Part shown: positions 16,916 to 26,263 of the stretch, piece after piece | Position numbering within the stretch: position 1 is the first letter of the stretch | How the letters are laid out: every line of letters begins with the position of its first letter | From: Bdellovibrionales bacterium | GTDB lineage: Bacteria > Bdellovibrionota > UBA2428 | Direction of reading: 5' to 3' | Assembly: GCA_018266335.1 (NCBI GenBank) | Contig: JAFEAR010000171.1 | Coordinates: forward strand, 1-63,465 | Length of the DNA stretch: 63,465 bases | Translations under genes and position numbers: made by a program | The notes under the pieces: generated by a model | Told to the model about the DNA's origin: nothing | Databases searched by the model: none | What the model saw: only the letters and a program-made list of their open reading frames with translations

Positions 16916-19900
16916 TTAGTAAACGGTTTCGACGCGCAGGCAGCCGGGAATGGAAACCATGCGCGAGAGTTCTTCGAGCAAAGTTTTTTCGGGCTGCACG
17001 GAGAATTGCGAACTGAGGTCGAGGCTCGTTTGGAACATGCCGGCCTTCGTTAGACGCAAATGAATGGGCACCGGCCCGGGATACTTGCGCAGCACATCGG
17101 CCATCTCTCCGTACAGGAGCTCGGGCGACAGAAAGCCTTCCAAACGATCCAGCGCCAAATCCATGCGGATAAGCGAGGGCCACTTTTGTTCGATGCTCGC
17201 TAGCTCTTCCACGGCCAAGCGACCGTTGATGACCAGCTCGCCGCAGGTGAGTTTGGTGCGGTCTTCCTCGAACTCCAGGGTGGCCCGAATGATGAGCGGT
17301 TCACGCGTGCGCAGGAGTTTTTCGTAGGCCGCGAAGTGATCGGGGAAAGAAATGAGCTCGATGTTCCCCGTGGCGTCTTCGATTCTAATCATGCCCATGG
17401 AGCGGCCCGCACTGCGCCCCTTGCGGATTTTATGCTCGCGGAATTCCGAGACCATGCCCGCAATGGTGACCTGAGCTTCGTCGCCAAATTTTTCGGCGAG
17501 TTCATAAATCGGCGTGCAACCTTCACGGGCAGCACGGTCCATGTATTTATCGAGGGGCGATCCGCTGATGTACACGCCAATGAGCGTGCGTTCGGCATCG
17601 AGCATTTCACGCGAGGTGGGGAATCTTCCCTGAATATCGGCGCCCGTTACGTAAGGCGGCGGCGCAAAGCCACCCGAGCCCGAGCTGTCGCCGAAGAGCG
17701 AAAACTGCCCGCGCTCCTTCTGCTCGGCCGACTTAGCCGCCCACTCCATGGCCTTTTCCAGCGTCACCAGGTAGCGACCACGGAGTTCGGATTTGTCTTT
17801 GTCCTTGCCCTCGACGTCATCGAAGGCGCCGACCTGAATAAGACATTCCACCGTGCGGCGGTTGATGCGCTTGCCATCCACGCGGCCCAGAAAATCGAAG
17901 AGGTCTTTAAAGGGCCCGTCCTTGCGGCGCGCCTCGATGATGGCCTCGACGGCGCCCTCGCCCACGTTCTTGATGGCCGATAGACCGAAGCGAATCACGC
18001 CTTCGTCGATGACCGTGAAGAAGAGACCCGACTCGTTGATGTTCGGCGGAAGAACCTGAATGTCGTGCGAGCGGGCATCCTGAATATAGCGTGCGAGCGA
18101 TTCCGTATCGTGCTGCCAAATGGTGAGCAGCGCAGTGAAAAATTCCGTGGGGTGCACGGCCTTCAGGTAAGCCGTTTGCACCGCAAGTTTGGCGTAAGCG
18201 GCCGCGTGACTCTTGTTGAATCCGTAGCCGGCGAATTTTTCGATGAGGTCAAAGAGCTCGCCCGCTTGCTTGGCGGGTTTGCCCGCCTTAACGGTGCCGT
18301 CCACGAAGGTGGCGCGCTGGGCGGCCATGACCTTGGGATCCTTTTTACCCATGGCGCGGCGGAGCAAGTCGGCGCCGCCCAGAGTGTAACCGGCCACGAC
18401 CTTAGCAATTTCCTGCACCTGTTCCTGGTACAGAATAACGCCATAGGTTTCGCGCAAGCAGGGTTCCATTTCAGGGAACATGACCTCAACCTTGGCCTTG
18501 CCGTGCTTACGGTTGATGTAGTCGTCCACCATGCCGCTCTCGAGCGGACCCGGACGGAAGAGCGCGTTGATAGCTGAAATGTCGCCGAAGCGGTCGGGCT
18601 TAATGCGTTTGCACAGCCCCTGCATGCCGCTAGATTCAAGCTGGAAAACGCCCAGCGTATCGCCCTTAGCCATGAGCTCGTAGCAGCGGGGATCTTCGGT
18701 GGGAATGTTGGCGTAGTTGAGGCTAGCCTCGGGAGTGCCGGGCTTTGCGCGCTCGTTGACGAATTTACAGGCGAGATCCATGAGGTCGAGGGTCACGAGA
18801 CCCAGGAAATCGAATTTTACGAGGCCCGCTTCCTCGGCCGACTTCATATCCCACTGAGTGATGAGGTTGCCGTTGGTATCCTTCGACATGGGCGAGAGCG
18901 TGTCGAGCGGTTGACCGGCGATGATCACGCCCGCGGCGTGCACACCGGGTTGCCGAAGCGCACCCTCAATTTTGCCGCCAATTTCGATGACCTGCTTAAA
19001 GCGCGAATCTTGCTCTACCACCCCGCGGAGTTCTTCGACTTCCTCCATGGCTTCGGAAATGGTGTGCGGCCGACCCTGAATGACCGGAATCAGTTTAGTG
19101 AGGCGGTTGGTTTCGGCAAAGCTTAGGCCGAGCACGCGGCCCACGTCCTTGATGGCGGCCTTGGATTTTTCGCCGCCGAAGGTGATGATTTGGCAAACGC
19201 GATCGCGGCCGTATTTTTCGACGACGTACTGAATCACCTCGCCCCGCCGAGCCTGGCAAAAGTCCACGTCGAAGTCGGGCATGGAGATACGTTCGGGGTT
19301 CAGGAAGCGCTCGAAGAGCAGACCAAAATCGATGGGGTCAAGGTCCGTGATGTCGAGCACGTAGGCGCAGAGCGAACCGGCACCCGAGCCCCGACCGGGC
19401 CCCACGGGAATGCCGTTTTGCTTGGCCCAGCGAATGAAGTCCGAGACGATGAGGTAGTAGCCCGAGAAGCCCATCTTTTGAATGATGCCAATCTCGTACT
19501 CGAGACGATCTTCGTAGGTTTTGATGAGCGCGGCGTCCGTAATCTTGCTGCTCACCAGACGTTTCTTGAGACCCTCGCGGCACTCGCGCGCAAATTCATC
19601 CTGCTCGGCATCGCGGCCAGCCTGGTTGAAGTCCGGCAGGTAGTAAATCCGCTTGCCTTCTTTGTCCTTGAAGCTGAGCTTCACGTTGCACCGCTCGGCA
19701 ATGCGGAGCGTGTTGTCGCAGGCTTCGGGAACTTGCGAGAAGGCCTCGCGCATTTCCTCGGGCGTTTTGTAAAAGTATTCTTGAGAGATGAGTGGCGAAC
19801 GTGGGTTTTCCTCGAGCGTGATTTTCCGCTCCACCATCATCCAGATTTCTTGCGCCAGGGCGTCCTCGCGCTGCATGTAGTGAATGTCCGATGTGGCCAC

Positions 19901-20497
19901 CGTGCCGAAGCCCGATTTTTTAGCCAAATCGATGAGCGCATCGTTGGCGCGCAGGTGCGCCGTGAGGCCCGTGTCCTGGAGTTCCAAGAAAAGATTGTCT
20001 TCGCCGAAAATCTTGAGCCGTTCGAAAGTTTCAAGGGCGAGCTTTTCCTGATCCTGAACCAAGAAGGAATTCAGAATGCCCTTGATGCCACCGGTGAGCG
20101 CAATGAGTCCTTCACGGTGCTTGAGCACGTCCTCGAGCGGCACGTGCGGGCGCATGTTGCCATCCTGGTAACCGTAGTGCACGTGGGCCCGGGTCACCAG
20201 GTTACGCAGATTCTCGAAGCCCTGCATGTCCTTGGCCAGGAGCACGAGGTGGCGCAGAGCCCCACCCGCGTTCTCAATCTGCACGCCCAGCTCGACCCCA
20301 TAGATGGGCTTCACCTTGCCTTCGCCGTCTTCCTTGCAGGCCTTCATGAAGTGAAGAACGCCGTACAAGTTGTTCCAATCGGTCACGGCTACTGCGGGCA
20401 AGCCGAGTTCTTTGGTCTTCCGCACGAGCTCGGAGAGCCGCACAAGGCTCGACGAAATCGTGAACTCAGAATGGGAATGAAGATGAACGAAACTCAC
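16916..20497 (-). CDS. dnaE: DNA polymerase III alpha subunit
   Basis: Replicative DNA polymerase, C-family (DnaE1 type), 1193 residues. An N-terminal PHP domain starts with FVHLHSHSEFT. The palm has GRGSGAGSLCAYVLDIT and the catalytic acids in MPDFDVDFC. The finger region contains GVFQLESSGMQGLCKRIKPD and LYQEQVQEIA. Tandem HhH-type region with GYGFNKSHAAAYA, then an OB-fold (about 995-1075, VTIAGMVSEFREHK). Length is in the normal range. There is no intein or frameshift. The gene is preceded by an 83-base gap from the ABC-F gene on the same strand. Confidence 0.96.
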   Translation of the reverse strand: MSFVHLHSHSEFTISSSLVRLSELVRKTKELGLPAVAVTDWNNLYGVLHFMKACKEDGEGKVKPIYGVELGVQIENAGGALRHLVLLAKDMQGFENLRNLVTRAHVHYGYQDGNMRPHVPLEDVLKHREGLIALTGGIKGILNSFLVQDQEKLALETFERLKIFGEDNLFLELQDTGLTAHLRANDALIDLAKKSGFGTVATSDIHYMQREDALAQEIWMMVERKITLEENPRSPLISQEYFYKTPEEMREAFSQVPEACDNTLRIAERCNVKLSFKDKEGKRIYYLPDFNQAGRDAEQDEFARECREGLKKRLVSSKITDAALIKTYEDRLEYEIGIIQKMGFSGYYLIVSDFIRWAKQNGIPVGPGRGSGAGSLCAYVLDITDLDPIDFGLLFERFLNPERISMPDFDVDFCQARRGEVIQYVVEKYGRDRVCQIITFGGEKSKAAIKDVGRVLGLSFAETNRLTKLIPVIQGRPHTISEAMEEVEELRGVVEQDSRFKQVIEIGGKIEGALRQPGVHAAGVIIAGQPLDTLSPMSKDTNGNLITQWDMKSAEEAGLVKFDFLGLVTLDLMDLACKFVNERAKPGTPEASLNYANIPTEDPRCYELMAKGDTLGVFQLESSGMQGLCKRIKPDRFGDISAINALFRPGPLESGMVDDYINRKHGKAKVEVMFPEMEPCLRETYGVILYQEQVQEIAKVVAGYTLGGADLLRRAMGKKDPKVMAAQRATFVDGTVKAGKPAKQAGELFDLIEKFAGYGFNKSHAAAYAKLAVQTAYLKAVHPTEFFTALLTIWQHDTESLARYIQDARSHDIQVLPPNINESGLFFTVIDEGVIRFGLSAIKNVGEGAVEAIIEARRKDGPFKDLFDFLGRVDGKRINRRTVECLIQVGAFDDVEGKDKDKSELRGRYLVTLEKAMEWAAKSAEQKERGQFSLFGDSSGSGGFAPPPYVTGADIQGRFPTSREMLDAERTLIGVYISGSPLDKYMDRAAREGCTPIYELAEKFGDEAQVTIAGMVSEFREHKIRKGRSAGRSMGMIRIEDATGNIELISFPDHFAAYEKLLRTREPLIIRATLEFEEDRTKLTCGELVINGRLAVEELASIEQKWPSLIRMDLALDRLEGFLSPELLYGEMADVLRKYPGPVPIHLRLTKAGMFQTSLDLSSQFSVQPEKTLLEELSRMVSIPGCLRVETVY

Positions 20498-20580
20498 TAT
20501 TTGTGGTCATAGAGCGCGAGTCCCGCTAGGGGCAAGTTCTTTGCGCGCGGGCCGAGTTTTTATGCGGCGCTTAACGAAGG

Positions 20581-22449
20581 CTAGCCGGCCGAGAGCTGCT
20601 TGCCGAGGGCCTCAAATTCGTCCTTAAGGGCGGCCTCTTCATCGGTCAGCCCTAGCCATTCGTTCTCGAGGCCTTCGAGCTGGCTCTGGGCAGTAGCTAG
20701 ATCGGCCGCCAGCTGGGCAGCTCCCGAGCTGGCCACCCGGGTCAGCTCCTCGCTCAACGCAACCACGCGGTGGTGAGCCGCGTCGATGAGGGGACCGAGG
20801 TCGGGCACCCGTTTGCGAATTTGCCGGAGGCGCTTTTCGATCTCGTTGCGGCGTTCGCGGAGTTCCACTCGAGCCTCTTTGCCCAAAGGCGTTTGGGAGG
20901 GACGAGCCAATCTTTCTTCCCCACCCGGGGGAGCTGGGGCCGCAGAGGTCTTGGCAGAGGAGGCCAACACTCCCCGACTCAAACTCCAAACGTAGTCATC
21001 GTAGGTACCCGAGTAGAGGCGCACGTGACCCGCACTGACTTCCAAAATCTTCGTGGCCACGCGGCTGATGAACCCCCGATCGTGACTCACCACCACCACC
21101 GTGCCCGGATAGGCCGACAGCGCCTGAGTAAGCGCTTCGACGGTGTAGAAGTCCAAGTGGTTGGTCGGTTCGTCGAAGAGCAAGCACGACGCCCGACGCA
21201 GCAAAACTTGCCCCAGCGCGACTCGCGATTTTTCGCCCCCCGAGAGAACCGAGATTTTTTTGTGCGCGTCATCGCCCGAAAAGAGCAGCGAACCGGCAAG
21301 GTCTAAAACATCCTGCCGAGCCGTATCTAGGGGCGCCGACTCCACGAGCGACTCCAGCACCGTGCGGTTCGGATTCAGACGCTCGGCCACGTGCTGGCCG
21401 TAGTAGGCAAAGTCGATGCCGAAGCCCGTTTTGATTTGACCCGATTTGAGCGGCAACTCACCGGCGAGCGTACGCAGAAAGGTGGTCTTGCCTGCACCGT
21501 TGAGCCCCACCACGCCCACTTTATCGCCACCAGAGAGTTGAAACTCGAGTCCCCGCAGAATGGTTTTGGTGGGATAGCCTGCTTCCCCCTCATTCACCTC
21601 CACAATGAGTTTGCCGATGCGAGTGGGCGCCGGAATACGCACTTTGGCTTGCACCGGGAGCGCTTTGAGCTCGATAGTCTCCATGCGATCGAGCGACTTG
21701 AGGCGAGACTGGGCCTGGCTTGCCTTCGATGCCTTGGCGCCAAAGCGAGCTACGAAGTCGAGGACCTCTTTGCGGCGTGCTTCCAGAGAAAGAGCACGCG
21801 CCTCGAGCTGCGCACGGAGCATGGCTTTTTGCTCGAAGTAGTCGTCAATCGAACCCGGATATTTGGTAATTTCACCGGCCTCGACTTCGAGGATGTGATT
21901 TGTAGTGCGCCGCAAGAATTCACGATCGTGTGAAATAAGTAAGAAAGCTCCCGTGTATCCCTGCAAAAAATTTTCGAGCACGAGGAGCGTTTCTAAGTCC
22001 AAATAGTTCGTGGGCTCGTCGAGCAGCATGAGGTCTGGTTGTTCACCGAGCAGATACAAAAGTTTGAAGCGCATGCGGTAGCCGCCGCTGAGCGAGAGCA
22101 GCGGCACACTAAAATGCTGATCGGAGAGCCCCAGTTGCCGACCGAGCGAACGCAATTCCCAGAGGGGAAGTGAGAGTCCATCGAGGTATTGTTCGCCCGT
22201 TTGCTCGGCACCGAAGTGGTCGTGCTGAGCTAGGTAACCAACTCGCACACCGGCGGAACGAATCACTTCGCCTTCGTCGATTTCTTCCTGTCCGGTGAGA
22301 ATTCGAAAGAGAGTTGTTTTGCCCGCGCCATTTGGCCCGATCACACCGACGTGCTCACCCGAGTTGATAGCAAATGAAGTTCTCGCGAAAATTGTCCGGC
22401 TTCCGTAAGCTTTACTGACTTTTTGAATCTGCAGCAGTGTAGAACTCAC
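20581..22449 (-). CDS. ABC-F family ATPase (Uup/EttA-like)
   Basis: A 622-residue soluble protein with two tandem ABC ATPase domains and no membrane segments, the mark of the ABC-F translation-factor family. First domain: Walker A GPNGAGKTTL, signature LSLSGGYRMR, Walker B LMLLDEPTNYLD. Second: Walker A GLNGAGKTTF, signature LSGGEKSRVAL, Walker B CLLFDEPTNHLD. Between them is the P-site tRNA interaction linker (about residues 235-300, Arg/Lys-rich). The C-terminal about 90 residues form a coiled coil (IEKRLRQIRKRVPDLGPLID...), as in Uup. Probable action is on the ribosome. Substrate or stress specificity cannot be told from sequence. Confidence 0.88.
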   Translation of the reverse strand: MSSTLLQIQKVSKAYGSRTIFARTSFAINSGEHVGVIGPNGAGKTTLFRILTGQEEIDEGEVIRSAGVRVGYLAQHDHFGAEQTGEQYLDGLSLPLWELRSLGRQLGLSDQHFSVPLLSLSGGYRMRFKLLYLLGEQPDLMLLDEPTNYLDLETLLVLENFLQGYTGAFLLISHDREFLRRTTNHILEVEAGEITKYPGSIDDYFEQKAMLRAQLEARALSLEARRKEVLDFVARFGAKASKASQAQSRLKSLDRMETIELKALPVQAKVRIPAPTRIGKLIVEVNEGEAGYPTKTILRGLEFQLSGGDKVGVVGLNGAGKTTFLRTLAGELPLKSGQIKTGFGIDFAYYGQHVAERLNPNRTVLESLVESAPLDTARQDVLDLAGSLLFSGDDAHKKISVLSGGEKSRVALGQVLLRRASCLLFDEPTNHLDFYTVEALTQALSAYPGTVVVVSHDRGFISRVATKILEVSAGHVRLYSGTYDDYVWSLSRGVLASSAKTSAAPAPPGGEERLARPSQTPLGKEARVELRERRNEIEKRLRQIRKRVPDLGPLIDAAHHRVVALSEELTRVASSGAAQLAADLATAQSQLEGLENEWLGLTDEEAALKDEFEALGKQLSAG

Positions 22450-22468
22450 GAATTTCGCTCTCTTTTTT

Positions 22469-22489
22469 TTGAGAAGAACAATTCTTCAA
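22469..22489. promoter_or_regulatory. Imperfect palindrome upstream of the response regulator
   Basis: TTGA-G-AAGAA-CAA-TTCTTCAA, arms separated by three bases with one bulged G. It lies between the divergent ABC-F gene (start 22449) and the response regulator (22546), where an operator would be expected. It could equally be a chance hairpin. Confidence 0.3.
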
Positions 22490-22545
22490 ACTTTTGGTGA
22501 CCCTCCCGGGTTATACCTAATTAAGGAAGAAGTGGGGATATTTGT

Positions 22546-23247
22546 TTGAATCAAATTTTAATAGTTGAAGACGATGAAGAACTCCGCGGCATCATGCGAC
22601 AGGCCCTTGAGGGTCCGAACGTGAAAATCTGCGAGGCAGCGAACCTCGTCGAAGCACGCAAGGGCATGATGAAGGACAACTACAATCTGGTAGTCGTCGA
22701 CATTGGCTTACCCGATGGCGATGGTCTGCAGTTTTTTGCCCAGGAGAAAAAGGCGGGCAAGTGGCCCTCGTCCGGCATCGTGTTCGTTACCGGTCGCGAT
22801 GAAATGAAAGATAAAGTTCTCGCCTTCAGTCTGGGCGCCGAGGATTACCTCGTTAAGCCCGTCGACATGCGCGAGCTGCAGGCCCGCATCAACGCGCGAT
22901 TGCGCAAGGCCATTGTCGCCCGCGAAACTCCCGGCGAAATTCTCCAACGTGGAGATTTAAAAATCGACGTCATGAGCCAACGCGCCACTATGCGCGGCGC
23001 CGATGGCATCGACCGCGAATTGCCGCTCACCTTTTCGGAGTTCAAATTGCTTAACTTTTTGTTACGCAACGAAGGCACCGTGATGAGTCGCGAACAGCTG
23101 CTAACGAATATCTGGGGTAACGACGCCAACATCGTCGACCGCACCGTAGACAAACACATCTCAAGCTTGCGCCAGAAATTGCACCCGAAGAGTCACTACA
23201 TCGAGACCATCGCGCGCGCAGGCTATCGCTTTATCCTACGCGACTAA
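22546..23247 (+). CDS. OmpR/PhoB-family response regulator (orphan)
   Basis: A 233-residue two-component transcription regulator. The receiver domain (1-120) has the acidic pair in VEDDEE, the phospho-acceptor Asp in VVVDIGLPDGDG (about residue 51) and the conserved Lys in DYLVKPVD. The winged-helix output domain (about 130-233) contains LTFSEFKLLNFLL and VDKHISSLRQKL with GYRFIL at the end. Start is TTG at 22546, supported by a GTGGGGA purine stretch eight bases upstream; there is no ATG before the receiver. No histidine kinase gene is adjacent, so its partner is encoded elsewhere. Confidence 0.92.
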   Translation: MNQILIVEDDEELRGIMRQALEGPNVKICEAANLVEARKGMMKDNYNLVVVDIGLPDGDGLQFFAQEKKAGKWPSSGIVFVTGRDEMKDKVLAFSLGAEDYLVKPVDMRELQARINARLRKAIVARETPGEILQRGDLKIDVMSQRATMRGADGIDRELPLTFSEFKLLNFLLRNEGTVMSREQLLTNIWGNDANIVDRTVDKHISSLRQKLHPKSHYIETIARAGYRFILRD

Positions 23248-23258
23248 ACCGGGCTGCC

Positions 23259-23626
23259 CTAGCCGAAGCCGATTGCTTTTAGGGGACTACCCCGCACGAG
23301 CGCCCGGGCTTGCGCTATCAGGAGCTCACGCGCTCCCGCCCGCGGCAGGCCCATTTTGACTTCCAGGCGATTCAATTCGAGATATTCCTTAGTCCGGACG
23401 AAGTCCCGACCCCAGGCCACCACCCGAGTGAAGGGGCGAGCGTCCCAGAAGCTCTCCCCGGCCCCGAGGAACGAAGGAGCACCCCGTTCCGCCCCTAGAG
23501 TCCGGCGCGCCAGAGCGCTCCGCGTGCATAGCGGGAACGCAGCACAATGTGGAGACCCTGCCTGTTTAGCGAAGCGTTTTTGCGCGGACATGCGAGTGAT
23601 TTATGAAATGAAAGTAGCGATGTTAA
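23259..23626 (-). pseudogene. Decayed RAYT/IS200-like (Y1) transposase remnant
   Basis: Two reading frames on this strand carry pieces that look like one REP-associated tyrosine transposase. The upstream frame, open from 23626 to a TAG at 23495-23497, reads RKNASLNRQGLHIVLRSRYARGALW, close to the N-terminal 'RPL...LHLVLRS..AKG' block of the family. The downstream frame, to the stop at 23259, reads FWDARPFTRVVAWGRDF...YLELNRLE, the C-terminal 'W..RPF.R...WGRDF...Y...N.LE' block. The central HUH and catalytic Tyr region is missing, so the gene is deleted and frameshifted. An intact 110-residue frame (23259-23591) exists but mixes unrelated N-terminal sequence with the conserved tail. Family recognition is from memory of the motifs, not a search. 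Confidence 0.5.
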
Positions 23627-23703
23627 TTAGTTCTGAGAGCTATACCGGCGGGTGAAACCCAGACAGAGCGATGCCACCGAGGAAGTCACTTCTAAATGCT
23701 AAA

Positions 23704-23736
23704 CGGCCCGGATACGCGCTGGGCGTATCCGGGCCG
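23704..23736 (-). terminator. Strong 14-bp hairpin (terminator or REP-like palindrome)
   Basis: CGGCCCGGATACGC (23704-23717) pairs perfectly with GCGTATCCGGGCCG (23723-23736) around a 5-base loop. It lies 24 bases past the stop of the FHA-domain gene, the right place for a terminator of the long minus-strand operon. The run after it on that strand is only moderately T-rich (GTTTAGCATTTAG). Its position next to a transposase remnant also fits a REP palindrome. The interval 23627-23703 between the two shows no other feature. Confidence 0.65.
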
Positions 23737-23759
23737 CTCCCTGTTTACTCTAAGCGAAT

Positions 23760-25799
23760 TTAGGTGCCCTGGGGCTTGAAGACCCACGGCCACTTAGCTT
23801 CGGCCTGCGAGCCGCCCACGGGCGACGGGAACACCCATTGCCGCAAGCGTTCGCGAATGCAGCTTTCGAGAGAAGCCGATCCGGTGCCGTTGTCGACCGT
23901 CACAATGCTCGACACCGAACCACCCGTCACGATGGTCCACTTGAGCGTGATCTTGCCGAAGAGGCCCGGTGTTTTTTGCAGCTCGCGCTGGTAACAGAAG
24001 TAAATTTCGCTCTGATGGGCATTCACCACGCGTTCGATTTCTTCGCGGGAGAGCGAGCCAATGACCGTTACGCCCGAGCCTTCCACACCCACCGCAAAGT
24101 CGCCCTTGCCGGGGATAGAACCCACGCCATTGCCGCTGGCGCCGCCGCCGTAGCCCTTGGAGCCCAAACCGCCCACGCCTTCGGCCGTGCCGCCGCCGCC
24201 CGTACCGGAGCCCTGCAGACCCGATCCTCCGGAGCCACGACCGTTGCGCACGCCGCCGCCGCCCACGCCCGAAAGCGCCTTGTCGAGCGGATCGTTGCCA
24301 CTCGCGCCACCGGTGACACCGGAAACTTTAGCGAGCTTGGTGCCAAGACCCGTGTTGCGGAGAGTATCGAGGATGCCTTCGTTCTTCGCGCGCACGGGAG
24401 CATCTTTAACTTTGGTGGAGGCGCTGGTCTTGGGACGGTTCGTGATGCCCGTCTCGTGCGGCGAATCGGGACGGCCGCGTTTACCCTCGGCGCCCTTCTC
24501 GCGCATGCCCTCGCCCTCGTTACCACCGGTCTTGCCAACTTTATCCTTCAGCACGGCGCCCGGAGGGGCCAGGCCTTCGCTCGGCTTGAGACCCGGAACT
24601 TTTTGGGCCTCGACCTTTTTAATTTCTTCCTTCTTCTTGAATTCCTCGACGATGATCTTGCGATACTTCTCGGGGAATTCCTTCACGACGCCCTCGATGG
24701 GCGTGCGGAACACGGTGGCCAGCGTAATAAACAAAATAGCCGCGACGGCCGCGGAGATTTGCATGGTCCAGAAGAGACCACCCTGATCGAAAACCGAAGC
24801 CTTCGGAATGGGCGGAGGCTCGGGCACGAACATCAGGAAGAAGTTCACCGTGCCCACCTGAACCTTGGCGATGTCCTGCCCCGAAAGGGTCAGCGTGGCG
24901 CGGCCCTTCTTGCGAAGATCATCGAAGGTTTCCATTTTTCCCTGCACGCGGGCCGAGCCCTTCATGGAGGGATGCAGATTGAGTTCCACGGAGGTGCCGT
25001 GCACGCGAATGAACGGAAACTTGGGCGGCAAATCTTTCGACGGCACGATGTACGTGTTGCCGATGTGCTCACCGATGGTGATTTTGCTGCTCGACTTACG
25101 GTAGTGGTCGATGGCGAGGATAGAGTCTTCCCAATACACGGTGACTTCCAGATCCTCGGCCATGCCGGCCGGATCGAGCACGCCGCGGGTGCGCGCCGTT
25201 TCTTTGAGGGAACGAATCACGGTGGCTTCGCCCGTGACGCGCACGCCGGGGGCCGGCGCAGCGACGGAAGCCTCGCGCGCTACGCGCGGACCATCGCGGT
25301 GCGGCTCGACGACCATCTCCGCACCGGAAGCGGATTGAACGCCCGCACGCGATGCTTCGGAGGCCACGCGCGGAGCGGGCGCGGCCGGAGCCGCGGGCGG
25401 CGGAGGCGGACGCGATTGCAAGGCGGCGTGACCAGGCACTTGCTCGCGGAGCGCCGCCGAGGGGGCAGCCGTACCGGGAGCCGTAGGCTCCACGGTGACG
25501 TAATTGAGTTTTACTTTGAGTTCGGCAACGGCAACTTCGTCCTTCGGACTCAGAATTCGTTCGACGATGCGCTCGCCGTTAACAAAAGTGCCGTGCGTGG
25601 AGGCCAAGTCCGTTAAACGCAGACTGCCATCGTCCAAACGTTCGAGCAGCGCATGGATACGCGAAACGCGCGGATCGGAAACACGGAAATCTGCCGATGA
25701 GATACGGCCAATGATCACCTTGGTTTGGTCGAAGACCCCCCGTGCGATCGATTTGTTCCCGTCGAAAACTTCAATTTCAAGAGCCGACAAAGCGTTCAT
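23760..25799 (-). CDS. GltG-like FHA / transmembrane / AgmX-C (TonB-like) protein
   Basis: A 679-residue multidomain envelope protein. An N-terminal cytoplasmic FHA domain (about 25-105) reads IGRISSADFRVSDPRVSRIHALLE and STHGTFVNGE, the phosphothreonine-binding residues. A Pro/Ala linker follows, then a second beta-rich module (about 205-320), one membrane helix (about 340-362), a Lys/Glu and Gly-rich periplasmic stretch, and a C-terminal AgmX/PglI-type domain (about 575-679) with IERVVNAHQSEIYFCYQREL and a final VFPSPVGG. This order matches GltG of the Myxococcus gliding complex. It is the last gene of the five-gene operon, overlapping its predecessor by four bases. The Glt identity is by architecture and synteny. 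Confidence 0.78.
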   Translation of the reverse strand: MNALSALEIEVFDGNKSIARGVFDQTKVIIGRISSADFRVSDPRVSRIHALLERLDDGSLRLTDLASTHGTFVNGERIVERILSPKDEVAVAELKVKLNYVTVEPTAPGTAAPSAALREQVPGHAALQSRPPPPPAAPAAPAPRVASEASRAGVQSASGAEMVVEPHRDGPRVAREASVAAPAPGVRVTGEATVIRSLKETARTRGVLDPAGMAEDLEVTVYWEDSILAIDHYRKSSSKITIGEHIGNTYIVPSKDLPPKFPFIRVHGTSVELNLHPSMKGSARVQGKMETFDDLRKKGRATLTLSGQDIAKVQVGTVNFFLMFVPEPPPIPKASVFDQGGLFWTMQISAAVAAILFITLATVFRTPIEGVVKEFPEKYRKIIVEEFKKKEEIKKVEAQKVPGLKPSEGLAPPGAVLKDKVGKTGGNEGEGMREKGAEGKRGRPDSPHETGITNRPKTSASTKVKDAPVRAKNEGILDTLRNTGLGTKLAKVSGVTGGASGNDPLDKALSGVGGGGVRNGRGSGGSGLQGSGTGGGGTAEGVGGLGSKGYGGGASGNGVGSIPGKGDFAVGVEGSGVTVIGSLSREEIERVVNAHQSEIYFCYQRELQKTPGLFGKITLKWTIVTGGSVSSIVTVDNGTGSASLESCIRERLRQWVFPSPVGGSQAEAKWPWVFKPQGT

Positions 25800-26263
25800 T
25801 CGTTGGACCTTCCTGCCGAGTAACCGGCGGCATCATTAAATTCCGGGCGAAAACTATCGCGCTCGGGAATCAGCGTGGCTTTGCGGAACGTGGGGCGCTG
25901 GCCCAGGATCGTTTGCGAAGGACGGTTGTTTGCGCCTGTCACTTCGGAGCCTTTGAAGTCGAAGGACTGCTTGCGCGGCACCTTCACAATTTTTCCGTCC
26001 TTGGTGCGCGTGATGATCCACCCTTCGCTGTGATCGGCGCCGCTCTTCTTCGGTGCGGGAGCCGGCGTGTCGGATAGTTTTTTACTCGGCAGAGCCTTCA
26101 CGTTGCCGTGGGCCTTCTTCTTTTTTTTCTTCTTCGTAGACGTGCTGGCCGGGTCGCGAGCAGCGTCGACACTCGTTTCATCGTCGGTCAGCTCCTGCGC
26201 CCGTACGGGTGCACTCAGCGCGCCCACGAAGCCAGCACAAAGGATCAGCGAGAGGAATCTCAT
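25796..26263 (-). CDS. Small exported protein of the Glt-like operon (GltF position)
   Basis: A 155-residue exported protein. Start ATG 26263 overlaps the preceding stop by four bases and gives a clean signal peptide (MRFLSLILCAGFVGALSAPVRA-QE). A basic Lys-rich patch (TKKKKKKKAHGNVK) follows the acidic mature N-terminus. The rest is low-complexity, without membrane helices. In Myxococcus a gene of similar size, gltF, sits between the TPR genes and gltG, the position seen here; there is no recognisable sequence motif to confirm equivalence. Confidence 0.7.
   Translation of the reverse strand: MRFLSLILCAGFVGALSAPVRAQELTDDETSVDAARDPASTSTKKKKKKKAHGNVKALPSKKLSDTPAPAPKKSGADHSEGWIITRTKDGKIVKVPRKQSFDFKGSEVTGANNRPSQTILGQRPTFRKATLIPERDSFRPEFNDAAGYSAGRSNE

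Noticed and set aside
19190..20512. 440-residue open frame opposite dnaE
   Set aside because: Complement of a GC-rich conserved gene; no domain, no ribosome-binding site.
23310..23655. Plus-strand open frames in the 23.3-23.6 kb gap
   Set aside because: No ribosome-binding site and no protein-like pattern; the minus-strand transposase pieces explain the sequence better.
23838..25616. 592-residue open frame opposite the FHA gene
   Set aside because: Composition is the complement of the Gly/Ala-rich FHA protein, with no recognisable domain.
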